DNA of 64,000 nt from Arcanobacterium sp. (GCA_022783665.1 JALFZJ010000054.1:1-64000), one strand, 5' to 3'; shown: positions 39,106 through 47,153, counted from the stretch's first letter. Notes: generated by a model from the letters alone, not told the origin. Made by a program: numbers and translations.

Positions 39106-39783
39106 TTAGTGCGCCCGACGCTGCAGGCGGCCCACCTGGATGAGGAGTACTGCGCGGCCTTCAAGGCGGATCCAGCCACGGCTCGTGAAATCTGCCAGTG
39201 ACTTATTCACCGTCTCACGTGATGCGCCAACGAGATGTGCAAGTTCTTCTTGCGTGAGGTCATGGGCCACATAGATTCCCTCGGGTGTGCGCTCGCCGAA
39301 GCGCTCAGCCAGATCGAGAAGTGCTTTCGCAACGCGGCCAGGCACATCAGAGAATACAAGATCAGCCATCTGCTGATTTGTATTACGCAAACGCAACGCG
39401 AGGTTGCGCAACATGCTCATGGCAAGTTTCGGATGCTCCTCGATAAACGTGCGCATATCTGCGTGCGACAGGACGAGCAGGCGGGTGGGGGCAATCGCCG
39501 TCACCGTCGATGAACGCGGCTCAAGATCGAATAGAGAAAGCTCGCCGATGATCTCGCCTGGGCCAAGTACGGCGATCAGGTTCTCGCGGCCGTCGTCTGC
39601 AGTATGTGAAAGCTTCACCTTGCCTTCTGCAACAAGGTAGAGACGATCACCAGAATCGCCTTCCTGGAAAAGCGATTCACCTCGCTTCAACTGCGTTTCA
39701 GCCATCAGCTTCGAAAGCGCAATACGATCTTCGTCCGTCAAACCTTTGAAAAGCTCTACGTTTGCGAGAAAATTGGAATCCAT
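39106..39783 (-). CDS. crp: Crp/Fnr-family transcriptional regulator (GlxR-like)
   Basis: The 225-aa protein has an N-terminal cyclic-nucleotide-binding domain with the phosphate-binding cassette GEIIGELSLFDLEPRSSTVTA, a dimer helix, and a C-terminal winged helix (DLTQEELAHLVGASRETVNKSLADFTSRGWI). It corresponds to Rv3676 and GlxR, the global cAMP-responsive regulator of actinobacteria. ATG 39783 follows CAAGGAAGGGATTCGG. It is divergent from nth. An inverted TGCCA...TGGCA lies in the shared spacer, possibly its own operator. Confidence 0.93.
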   Translation of the reverse strand: MDSNFLANVELFKGLTDEDRIALSKLMAETQLKRGESLFQEGDSGDRLYLVAEGKVKLSHTADDGRENLIAVLGPGEIIGELSLFDLEPRSSTVTAIAPTRLLVLSHADMRTFIEEHPKLAMSMLRNLALRLRNTNQQMADLVFSDVPGRVAKALLDLAERFGERTPEGIYVAHDLTQEELAHLVGASRETVNKSLADFTSRGWIRLEGRAVLLIQVGRLQRRAH

Positions 39784-39917
39784 CCGAATCCCTTCCTTGT
39801 AGCATTTTAGTGATTTAGGCTATACCAGTCTTTATTTTGCCACGCTTGAAAGCATTTGGCATAAATTCTGGCAATTCTCTTGTATTCGATACAATCAAAT
39901 CGACGTAAGGAGTGCTG

Positions 39918-40610
39918 ATGCCGCAACGAAAACTGCCCTTTCGGCCTAGGAGTCTGCGTGCGCGAAAAGAGCAGGCTCGCCTGATCACGGATCGCCTCGA
40001 AGAGCTTTATCCGAACTCGAAGCCCTCCTTGGATTTTCGTAATCCTTTCGAGCTCCTTGTGGCCACAGTGCTTTCTGCGCAGACGCTTGATGCCCGTGTA
40101 AACACGGTGACGCCGGAGCTATTCCGCATGTATCCTGATGCTTATGCGATGGCTCAGGGTGAGCGCGCTGAAATAGAGCGAATACTTCACCCGATTGGGT
40201 TTTATCGTGCGAAGGCAAAATCGGTGCAGAGCCTATCAGCTTCCCTTGTGGAAAAGTTTGGCGGCGTAGTGCCAGCAACGATGGAGGAGCTAATCACCTT
40301 GCGTGGGGTGGGGCGAAAGACGGCCAATGTTGTGCTTGGGCAGGCGTTTGGGATCCCGGGTATCACCGTAGATACCCATGTAGGGCGCAGTGCAAGGCGT
40401 TGGGGATGGACGCGCGAAACCGATCCGGTAAAGGCTGAGATGGATATTGCCAAGATTCTTCCTCCAGAAATCTGGACGCTCACGTGCCTTCGCATCATTG
40501 ATCATGGCCGTGCCATCTGCCATTCGCGTGGCCCAGAGTGCTCGAGGTGCCCACTTGCTAGCCTATGCCCATCGTATGAGATCCTTACGGCCACTGGCGA
40601 AGCGAAATAG
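39918..40610 (+). CDS. nth: Endonuclease III (DNA glycosylase/AP lyase)
   Basis: The 230-aa enzyme has LSAQTLDARVN near the N terminus, and the helix-hairpin-helix LRGVGRKTANVV with the catalytic Lys. The catalytic Asp is in TVDTHVGR, and a 4Fe-4S cluster is formed by C-x6-C-x2-C-x5-C (CHSRGPECSRCPLASLC). It removes oxidised pyrimidines and nicks the site. ATG 39918 follows GTAAGGAG. A TACAAT -10 box lies about 20 bases upstream. Confidence 0.95.
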   Translation: MPQRKLPFRPRSLRARKEQARLITDRLEELYPNSKPSLDFRNPFELLVATVLSAQTLDARVNTVTPELFRMYPDAYAMAQGERAEIERILHPIGFYRAKAKSVQSLSASLVEKFGGVVPATMEELITLRGVGRKTANVVLGQAFGIPGITVDTHVGRSARRWGWTRETDPVKAEMDIAKILPPEIWTLTCLRIIDHGRAICHSRGPECSRCPLASLCPSYEILTATGEAK

Positions 40611-40753
40611 CCGTATGCGAAGCGCGGCTGGATGTGAACGTGAGGCCGTAATCGAGCATTGCGTTGCACATCGGCACGTTGAGCGAAACATGACGTGAGG
40701 AATACAAGACGCGAGCGGCATTGGAAGTGGGCGATAGAGTACGCCAGAAGTTA

Positions 40754-40791
40754 TAAGACGTCGGAGCGGTTCGTTCCGCCCCGACGTCTTA
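40754..40791. terminator. Bidirectional hairpin terminator after nth
   Basis: TAAGACGTCGG-a-GCGG pairs with CCGC-c-CCGACGTCTTA (40754-40791), 11 plus 4 bp with one mismatch and a six-base loop. It separates nth from the convergent membrane-protein gene. Confidence 0.75.
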
Positions 40792-40819
40792 GGGGAGAGA
40801 AGAAAGCTTATGCTGCGAA

Positions 40820-42172
40820 CTAGCCCAGCAGTTCACGTTTCGTGAGAGCTTCGGAGCGGCGCCCTGCACTCTTGCGTGCCAGGTGAATCATGAATCCTGT
40901 GAGGAAGATAATCACGCCGAATACGGCGATACGCCCTGAGGCAAGATCAAGATTCAAATGGTGTACCACGCTGCTAGTGAAGGCATTAAAGGATCCGATT
41001 TCGTTATCCACAATGTTGACAACGCGGTTGCCCGTGAGTGGTGAGAAGACAGCCACTAAGCCAGCAAGCGTAAGGATCGCACCGAAAATCTGCGCCCCGA
41101 GAGACGATGCCCTCGCCATCAGCCACAGTAGCAGGAGCGCCACAAAACCACCGAACAGCTCGACAATCGCGAACCAATTCGGCTTTCCGGTGAGCCACGG
41201 ATTGCCGTCCACTACGCTCAGCCGCACGCCGGCGTCTGAAATCAGATACCAGGCAAGCGGGATCAAAACGAGCGTGGCGAAAATCGATCCGATATGTGCT
41301 CCTACGCGGCTCTTTGGCTTATCGGGTACTTCCTCAAAATGAAGATCTTTCGGCGCCGCCGCACTATGCTGTGGCGCCGAATCTACCGAAGCCGTGGGTG
41401 GTGCTGCAGGTACAACGGCCGCTGGCGCATCGGAACTATTGCCGGCGTAGGGATCGGCGTCAATCGCTGGAAGCTGGCCAGTTGACGAGTATGCGCTGGC
41501 AAAGGATTCGCCCTCTTCAACCGGACGCGACATCGAGTTTGTGCTGTAGGTGGCGGTTGCGCCGTAGGGGGCTTCATCTGCTGAATGAGCAGAGACGACG
41601 TCCGTAAGGCTTGCGTTTTCACGTTCCTCGGGTGGGAGTTCGTTGAAACCCGCATCGTTTGTGAAGCGGTTATGGTTGGCATGCTCGTAGGAGTTTGCCG
41701 GGGCGAACTGCACGGTTTCATCGTTCGCCGTTGAAGGTGAACCTGCTGAGGTATTGCGTGCATCCACCGATGAATCTGAAGTATCGGGGAATGTGAGATC
41801 CTCAGAACCGATGGTCAATTCATCGCCGTCAATATCGTTGTATGCCGCAGATGCAAACGGATCTGCTGAGGAAGCATCGCTGGCGTGTTCGATACCCGTG
41901 GCGGTTTCGCCAGGGTCGATTGGATCGCCGTCAGCAGCCTCGGCGGCCGATTCGGCGAGCTGCTCGGTGAAAGCGCTATCCCAGGCGAGTTCTTCGCCTG
42001 TACCATACGATACATTCGCGTCATCGTGAGCAGTTTCGGAGGTTTCGTTGGTTGACGTCGGTGCGCCACCGTTTGCCGGGGCGTCACCCTCTGGCGTGAT
42101 CGGGGCGAGGAGGTCGTCGTCATCAAAACCGTGCGCATTGCCAGAGTTGTACGGATCAGTTGGTGTAGACAC
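40820..42172 (-). CDS. Membrane protein with long acidic disordered N terminus
   Basis: The first 285 or so residues of this 450-aa protein are acidic, Ser/Thr/Asp/Ala-rich and low-complexity, with no recognisable domain. The last 165 contain about four hydrophobic helices (SIFATLVLIPLAWYLI, FAIVELFGGFVALLLLWLM, IFGAILTLAGLVAVF, IAVFGVIIFLTGFMIHLA). GTG 42172 follows TAAGGAG. It is divergent from the ssd-tad operon and shares its 240-bp promoter region, so it may be co-regulated or functionally tied to the pilus, but nothing in the sequence proves this. Function unknown. Confidence 0.65.
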   Translation of the reverse strand: MSTPTDPYNSGNAHGFDDDDLLAPITPEGDAPANGGAPTSTNETSETAHDDANVSYGTGEELAWDSAFTEQLAESAAEAADGDPIDPGETATGIEHASDASSADPFASAAYNDIDGDELTIGSEDLTFPDTSDSSVDARNTSAGSPSTANDETVQFAPANSYEHANHNRFTNDAGFNELPPEERENASLTDVVSAHSADEAPYGATATYSTNSMSRPVEEGESFASAYSSTGQLPAIDADPYAGNSSDAPAAVVPAAPPTASVDSAPQHSAAAPKDLHFEEVPDKPKSRVGAHIGSIFATLVLIPLAWYLISDAGVRLSVVDGNPWLTGKPNWFAIVELFGGFVALLLLWLMARASSLGAQIFGAILTLAGLVAVFSPLTGNRVVNIVDNEIGSFNAFTSSVVHHLNLDLASGRIAVFGVIIFLTGFMIHLARKSAGRRSEALTKRELLG

Positions 42173-42337
42173 AGTGGCTCCTTACAAGATACTTCCGCAC
42201 AAAACGCTATCGCCAAATACCGCGAACGCTGGCACATTCCTTGGCGTGGCGCGAAGAGAAGAAAAAATGTGGCAAGAACCATTGTGGTCGCGTGCTGATA
42301 AGCAAGGTGTGAATGCGGAGAAGATTGATGCCTAGGC

Positions 42338-42362
42338 TGTGGAGAATTATCGGTTATCCACA
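42338..42362. promoter_or_regulatory. Inverted pair of DnaA-box-like sequences before the ssd-tad operon
   Basis: TGTGGAGAA (42338-42346) and TTATCCACA (42354-42362) face each other with seven bases between. The second is an exact match to the DnaA consensus; the first differs at one base from its reverse complement. They lie 51 bp before the ssd ATG. Confidence 0.5.
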
Positions 42363-42412
42363 TCTTGTATGCGGTACTGGAGGAGGCGGTTGGCGCCTGA
42401 GATGCTGTGCCT

Positions 42413-43513
42413 ATGACGACGCACGAAACGCGAACCTGGAATAACGCGAAATACCCACCGCCTGAGATCGAAGGTGACGATACGCAATACGCCGGTAGAG
42501 ATGGCGCAATGGGTAAGGTGCGAGAGCTTGTATCGGTGGCCTACTTCGGCGCCGACGAAAACACATTCACTGAAGTGCAAAGATTAGCTGAACTTGCTGG
42601 CGTCAAAGTAGAGCGCGCTACAGTATCACGGCGAGTGCGCGGCGTGCTCAATTTCAGCCAGGATCCACAGGTAGAGCATGGCGTGATTGCCTATTTTGAT
42701 CCTGATTTTGTGCCCTACTTTCGCAGTGGGCGCGTACCGCTTGACGTTAAGCGCGATACAGCAGAAGTGCTTGAACTGTTGGTTGCCGTTGGAGCTACCG
42801 TACGCGGAAAAGTGGTGGGAGTTGTGGGTGCGCAAGGTGGAGTTGGCAGTACCACATTGAGTATTTGGCTCGCGCGCGAATTAGCGAATCTCGGGCGTAG
42901 CGTAGCTTTGATCGATATGTGCCCTGAATCGGCAGGGCTAGACATGTATTACTCGGGGGTGGATACGCCCGGAAACCGTTGGGCAGATCTTACCGGCCAA
43001 GGCGAGCTTCTTTCGGGAAGACTAAACGATTCACTACCCGAGTGGAAGAAAGTGCGAGTGCTTTCGGCAGACGATCGCGGCGGAGTGCCAAGCGGCGCAG
43101 AGCTGGGAGTAAAAGCGATATCTGCTCTTTCGCAAGTGAACCAGTTTACGGTGCTTGACCTACCACAAAGCTGCAAAGCAGCGACATCTCCTGAGCATTC
43201 CTGGCTTGCCTGGTGTGATGTGGTGTTGATGCTGTGCCGCACAGACGAACTCGGTATTGTGCAAGGCCAGCTTGCATTTGACGCTCTCAGAAAAGAAAAC
43301 TCTGTGCATGTTGTGGCTTTCGGTAAAGGATCAAAAGGAATGCTCGCGCATATTGCTACTCGCCTTGGCGTGCCAGAGGTACATCCCTTTCGCCATCAAC
43401 GCGGCATCACCAACGATTTGGCACGAGGGCTTGCCCCTGGCGACCGTGCAAAAACGCGGTGTGCATCAGATGTGCGAGCTTTAGTAAAGCGAATTGTGGA
43501 GATCGAGGCGTGA
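42413..43513 (+). CDS. CpaE/Ssd-like ParA-superfamily protein (helicase/secretion neighbourhood)
   Basis: The 366-aa protein has an N-terminal receiver-like region (about 1-120) and a MinD/ParA-type P-loop domain. Its phosphate loop GAQGGVGSTT follows the GGxG(A/S)(S/T) variant seen in actinobacterial CpaE-like proteins: the signature Lys of classic ParA loops is missing. Switch residues LIDMCPESAGLDMYYSG and VLDLPQ follow. In Tad systems CpaE localises the machine to the pole; the M. tuberculosis homologue Ssd (Rv3660c) is linked to septum regulation. ATG 42413 is preferred over the in-frame GTG 42407. Its stop overlaps the TadA start by four bases. Confidence 0.83.
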   Translation: MTTHETRTWNNAKYPPPEIEGDDTQYAGRDGAMGKVRELVSVAYFGADENTFTEVQRLAELAGVKVERATVSRRVRGVLNFSQDPQVEHGVIAYFDPDFVPYFRSGRVPLDVKRDTAEVLELLVAVGATVRGKVVGVVGAQGGVGSTTLSIWLARELANLGRSVALIDMCPESAGLDMYYSGVDTPGNRWADLTGQGELLSGRLNDSLPEWKKVRVLSADDRGGVPSGAELGVKAISALSQVNQFTVLDLPQSCKAATSPEHSWLAWCDVVLMLCRTDELGIVQGQLAFDALRKENSVHVVAFGKGSKGMLAHIATRLGVPEVHPFRHQRGITNDLARGLAPGDRAKTRCASDVRALVKRIVEIEA

Positions 43514-45033
43514 ATAGGGAAGGCGTAGGCGAAGCGGGCTTGGATCAAGAAGCACCTTTGGCGCGGTCAGACCCCCGCCTTAGCGCGCACAGGGGTGTAT
43601 CACATGAACTTGCGCGAATCCGCGCGAAACTTGCTCAGGGTGCGAATGAAGCACAGGCTCTTGACACTGCGCAGAACGTCGTCTTTACTGAAGATCTTGC
43701 TTTGCTTCGCCAGCGGGTGCGTCAAGAACTCATGGGCACGGGTGCCACTATTGCTCCTTTGCTTGATGATCCACGCACGACGGACGTTACCGTAAATGGC
43801 GCGGGTGAAGTGTGGGTGGATCGTGGCAATGGAATGGAGCGGGTAGACGCCGCCGATCCGCAGCTTACGAGTGAAGAAGGCGTGCGTTCACTTGCTATGC
43901 GGCTTGCCGCTACGTGTGGGCAGCGTCTGGACGACGCCTCCCCAATCGTTGACGGCACATTTCCTTCTGGATTGCGTCTGCATGCTGTGCTGCCTCCGCT
44001 CTCTGCTCAAGGAACCCTGATTTCTCTTCGTACGCATCGTGCAAAACCCATGGGGTTGAGTGATCTGGTGGCCAATGAAGCGGTGGGTCGCGAGCTTGAA
44101 CCGGTGTTGCGCGCGCTCATCAATGCTCGGGCAAATGTGATGATTTCGGGGGCAACGGGTGCTGGAAAGACGACGATTCTCAACGCCATGCTCTCTCTGT
44201 GTGGTGAAAACGAGAGGTTGTTGATCATCGAAGAATCGGCAGAATTGCGGCCCGTGCATCCACACGTCGTGCATCTGCAGGTGCGCCGCGCGAATGTACA
44301 GGGTGTGGGTGAGGTGACGATGAGCGAGCTTGTGCGCGCTGCGATGCGTATGCGCCCTGATCGTTTGGTGCTTGGGGAGTGCCGTGGAGTAGAGGTGCGC
44401 GATGTGCTTGGCGCGCTGAACACAGGGCACGAAGGAGGCTGGGCTACGATCCATGCCAATTCTGCTGTAGATGTGCCGGCACGTCTCGTAGCTCTCGGCG
44501 CTCTTGCAGGAATGAATGAAGAGACGGTGGCCGCCCAGGCCTCGGCGGCTTTGGACGCTGTGATACATGTGCGCAGAAGCCGTGCCGGTGGTGGTTTCGG
44601 TAAGGGCAGTGGTTCGGGCATGGGCGGCGACCCGTGCGCAGGTGATTTGCCGGTGGCCGGCAGCTCGGCGGCGCGTGGTTTGGGTGCGGGTGGTGCAGGT
44701 AGTGGTTTGGCGGAAGGTGACGGCCGGCAACGCGTGAGGTGGGTTGCGCAGATTGCACGGTTGAAGCGAGAGGCAGGCACCTTGGTGAGCGAGCCAGCAT
44801 TTACTATTGATGAGCCTGGTGGCATTGTGGAGGTCGGCCCTGGCGCCGTTGCGCTGTGCGACCGGCTAGATATGAGTGAATGGCTGGCGAGTTTTCCTCG
44901 TATTCAAAGGACTCCCCGTGATGCATCGGCGAAAGATAACCGGAGAAACGAAGGGGGAAACGGGCAGAGCGTGCCGAGGCGGCGCCGAAACCAGCGCCGT
45001 CATTTGGGATCAACTCTTCCAAGCGATGCGTGA
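43510..45033 (+). CDS. Tad pilus/secretion ATPase (TadA/CpaF type)
   Basis: The 507-aa VirB11/PilT-type ATPase has Walker A GATGAGKT at residues 214-221, an Asp/Glu box EESAEL, Walker B-type RPDRLVLGECRG and the His box GGWATIHANS. It powers assembly of Flp pilin through the TadBC platform. GTG 43510 overlaps the ssd stop (GTGA) and has GGAG eight bases upstream. Residues about 359-406 are a Gly/Ala/Ser-rich low-complexity insert just after the IHVRRS strand, absent from typical family members, before the fold resumes at VRWVAQIARL. It is followed by TadB with a start/stop overlap. Confidence 0.92.
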   Translation: MNREGVGEAGLDQEAPLARSDPRLSAHRGVSHELARIRAKLAQGANEAQALDTAQNVVFTEDLALLRQRVRQELMGTGATIAPLLDDPRTTDVTVNGAGEVWVDRGNGMERVDAADPQLTSEEGVRSLAMRLAATCGQRLDDASPIVDGTFPSGLRLHAVLPPLSAQGTLISLRTHRAKPMGLSDLVANEAVGRELEPVLRALINARANVMISGATGAGKTTILNAMLSLCGENERLLIIEESAELRPVHPHVVHLQVRRANVQGVGEVTMSELVRAAMRMRPDRLVLGECRGVEVRDVLGALNTGHEGGWATIHANSAVDVPARLVALGALAGMNEETVAAQASAALDAVIHVRRSRAGGGFGKGSGSGMGGDPCAGDLPVAGSSAARGLGAGGAGSGLAEGDGRQRVRWVAQIARLKREAGTLVSEPAFTIDEPGGIVEVGPGAVALCDRLDMSEWLASFPRIQRTPRDASAKDNRRNEGGNGQSVPRRRRNQRRHLGSTLPSDA

Positions 45034-45749
45034 TGACGATGTTAGTAGTAGCTGCACTGCTTGCATGCGTGGCTCTGGTGAGTGTGGTGCGTGCGCCAGG
45101 GCGATTGAAACCATCACGCAGTGGGCACCGCCACCGCAAACGTGATCGTGGCAAGCCCCAACAGGAACTTGATATGGGAATGCTTGTTACTGAAGTGGCT
45201 ACGCGGTTGCGTTCGGGTGCAACCGTAGAGGGTGCCTGGAGGCAAAGTCTCGAGCATCACGGATTGTATGGTGCGCACGATCAGATGCTGCGCGCCAGCC
45301 CGGGTGCGGTACTCGATGAGCACGGCGTGCCCACACAGTTGAGGCAACTCTGGGATGCCAATCCGCTTCAGCGTCTCGCGCGTGGCCGACTGTGGCGGCG
45401 TGTGGATTCATTGCCGGCAACCTTCGCGGTCTGCCGAATGGGCCATGCCACGGGCGCCCCTATGGCGGATATTCTCGATTCGTGTGCCGAAGGGATTACC
45501 GAAGCTGGCGAATCACGTTCAGCGCGCGAAGTGGCGCTTGCAGGGCCGCAAACGTCGGCACGAATGCTTGCAACTCTCCCGATTGTGGGTATTGCGATCG
45601 GGTATGTGCTAGGTGTTGATCCTCTCGATTTTCTCTTCGAGACGACGGTGGGAAACGTTGCGCTCGTGGCAGGGATTGCATTCGAGATCGCGGGGCTCGT
45701 GGTGGTGTATCGCATGGTACGTGAGGCAAAAAACGCGGAGGCCGAATAA
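45033..45749 (+). CDS. TadB-like Tad pilus platform membrane protein
   Basis: The 238-aa protein has an N-terminal membrane helix (MLVVAALLACVALVSVV) and a basic loop. A cytoplasmic T2SSF (GspF-like) segment includes LVTEVATRLRSGATVEGAWRQ and FAVCRMGHATGAPMADILDSCAEGI. Two C-terminal helices follow (MLATLPIVGIAIGYVLG, VALVAGIAFEIAGLVVVY). It forms half of the inner-membrane platform with TadC. The start is ATG 45033 or GTG 45030, overlapping the TadA stop. It corresponds to the Rv3658c position in M. tuberculosis. Confidence 0.82.
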   Translation: MTMLVVAALLACVALVSVVRAPGRLKPSRSGHRHRKRDRGKPQQELDMGMLVTEVATRLRSGATVEGAWRQSLEHHGLYGAHDQMLRASPGAVLDEHGVPTQLRQLWDANPLQRLARGRLWRRVDSLPATFAVCRMGHATGAPMADILDSCAEGITEAGESRSAREVALAGPQTSARMLATLPIVGIAIGYVLGVDPLDFLFETTVGNVALVAGIAFEIAGLVVVYRMVREAKNAEAE

Positions 45750-46366
45750 TGATATTCGTGCTTGGGTGCGCTCTTGTTGCTGTGATTCTGCTTGGGCCGG
45801 CGCCGAGGCGGCGAATATGGACGTATCCGCGCAGAAAAGGCGAGGTAGACCCGGCGGTGATTCTCGATATTGCGAAAGCGGGATTGACTGCAGGCCTCTC
45901 GATACCCACAACTCTTGCGGCAGTTCATCATGCACTAGACGACGTAGCAATACGAGTCTCAGGTATATCCGCTAGCTCCGGCTGGAATGCCGGCTCTGGC
46001 AAAACTGCGGGCGGTGTAGGGGCACATCGTGATCGTGGTATTAAGCAAAAGAAAAGCCTCAACGAAGTGGCAAACTCGCTACTCCTAGGCGCCACATGGG
46101 ATGAGGCGTGGGACGGCGTAGACCAGAGATTCATGCGCATACGCGATGCTCTCGAACCAGCATGGAAACACGGAGTTGCACCAGTGCCGCTCTTGGAACG
46201 CAGCGCCTACACACTGCGTCTGTCACGCCAACGCCACGCGAAAGAAGCAGCCGCGCGCCTAGGTGCACGGCTCGTGATGCCCCTCGGATTGTGCTTCCTT
46301 CCAGCATTTATGCTCATCGGTGTGCTTCCAGTGGTTGTAGGCACTGCCCAAGTGTTGATGCCCTAA
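45749..46366 (+). CDS. TadC-like Tad pilus platform membrane protein
   Basis: The 205-aa protein has a membrane helix at the start (FVLGCALVAVILLGP), a T2SSF-type domain (ILDIAKAGLTAGLSIPTTLAAVHHAL ... GVAPVPLLERSAYTLRLSR) and a terminal hydrophobic hairpin (LVMPLGLCFLPAFMLIGVLPVVVG). It partners TadB; position matches Rv3657c. The ATG overlaps the TadB stop (TAATGA). A Ser/Gly-rich insert (about residues 70-98) interrupts the domain, a loop type also seen in TadA of this locus. Confidence 0.8.
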   Translation: MIFVLGCALVAVILLGPAPRRRIWTYPRRKGEVDPAVILDIAKAGLTAGLSIPTTLAAVHHALDDVAIRVSGISASSGWNAGSGKTAGGVGAHRDRGIKQKKSLNEVANSLLLGATWDEAWDGVDQRFMRIRDALEPAWKHGVAPVPLLERSAYTLRLSRQRHAKEAAARLGARLVMPLGLCFLPAFMLIGVLPVVVGTAQVLMP

Positions 46367-46466
46367 GAATGAGCCGTGAGTGTGTGGGCCGAGGCGTCAT
46401 AAAGTGCGTTCGCTTGCGGGTGGGTGCGCTCTCAAAAGGCTTTCTCTTGCGGGCGGGGTTAAGCGT

Positions 46467-46570
46467 CGTTAGCTCCTTTGTTGCGTATGGGCATGGCTGT
46501 CATAGGCTTGGCTCCTGTATTGCGAGAGGCCGTGGCCGTCATTGGCTCACTCCTTTATTGCGCGTGGCAG
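46467..46570. repeat. Degenerate tandem repeats in the tadC-flp spacer
   Basis: Three diverged units of about 31-39 bp share a core GCTC(ac)TCCTxTxTTGCG followed by GGC-GTGGC-like sequence. They lie in the 466-bp spacer 46367-46832, which contains no recognised gene but must hold the flp promoter. Confidence 0.4.
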
Positions 46571-46629
46571 AGCGCAGCGAGTGTGTAGATGCCTGATTGT
46601 TTCGTTGTGCATCCATATGTAGGTGCTGC

Positions 46630-46698
46630 TGTGGATGAGCCTGGCTCGCCACGGTGAGCGGGAATCCACAGGATCACATCATAGGTGCATTATCCACA
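46630..46698. promoter_or_regulatory. DnaA-box-like sites upstream of flp
   Basis: TGTGGATGA (46630-46638), GAATCCACA (46662-46670) and an exact TTATCCACA (46690-46698) lie within 70 bp. The same exact nonamer lies before the ssd-tadABC operon at 42354. Confidence 0.45.
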
Positions 46699-46751
46699 AG
46701 TGATCGCAGCAGAGCGAAGACGCGATGGTGGATGGGGGATGCTTACAGAGT

Positions 46752-46769
46752 CATAACCAACCGGTTATG
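46752..46769. promoter_or_regulatory. Palindromic operator-like site before flp
   Basis: CATAACC and GGTTATG are separated by four bases, a 7-bp perfect dyad about 64 bp before the flp start, well placed for an operator or activator site. Confidence 0.45.
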
Positions 46770-46832
46770 GCACCAATCCATCAGAACTGTTCACAGCAAG
46801 AGGTTGTGGGCACCGAGTTCAAAGGAAAAACA

Positions 46833-47063
46833 ATGTTTAAGAAAGTACTTAGTGCGAATTATTCAGGCCTCACCATTGCACATGATAAAGATTTTGATAA
46901 CAAGACACATAGAGAAGAGGCCGTTGAAAGCGGCATGGTAACAGCAGAATACGCTTTGGGTACTGTAGCAACCACTGGTATTGCTGGAATTCTCGTATGG
47001 CTATCACAGCAGGAGTGGCTTCGGGAATTGATCGCAGATATTTTCAAATCAATGCTTGGATGA
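46833..47063 (+). CDS. DUF4244 / Flp-like major pilin subunit
   Basis: The 76-aa protein has a 34-residue charged leader, a prepilin-like cleavage site Gly34|Met35 (GMVTAEY) with Glu at mature position 5 and Tyr at 6, and one hydrophobic helix (ALGTVATTGIAGILVWL). This is the DUF4244 family, positioned as the Flp pilin of the actinobacterial Tad locus (Rv3656c position). ATG 46833 follows AAAGGAAAAACA. A strong hairpin directly after the stop may separate its expression from the downstream genes. A prepilin peptidase gene is not in the window. Confidence 0.82.
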   Translation: MFKKVLSANYSGLTIAHDKDFDNKTHREEAVESGMVTAEYALGTVATTGIAGILVWLSQQEWLRELIADIFKSMLG

Positions 47064-47079
47064 TATATGACCAGCTGGC

Positions 47080-47125
47080 GGCGCGGGCGGGCGCGGTATC
47101 ATCGCGCACCGCGCCCGCCCGCGCC
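47080..47125 (+). promoter_or_regulatory. Perfect 18-bp GC hairpin between flp and tadE genes
   Basis: An 18-bp arm at 47080-47097 (GGCGCGGGCG...) pairs perfectly with 47108-47125 around a ten-base loop. There is no T run afterwards. It is either a partial terminator or a 3' stabiliser that keeps pilin mRNA abundant relative to the downstream pseudopilins. Confidence 0.7.
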
Positions 47126-47153
47126 AAGCGGCACTTCCCGAAAGGTACGTATT

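Noticed and set aside
44007-44825. 272-aa minus-strand open frame opposite the Tad ATPase
   Set aside because: Antisense to confirmed TadA motifs, Pro/Thr/Ala-rich without domains.
46108-46596. 162-aa plus-strand frame extending past tadC
   Set aside because: Its first half overlaps tadC out of frame and the rest covers the degenerate repeats; no similarity or ribosome site.
42338-46698. Chromosomal replication origin, because of TTATCCACA boxes
   Set aside because: No dnaA, dnaN, gyrB or rpmH nearby, boxes are few and scattered, and there is no AT-rich unwinding region.
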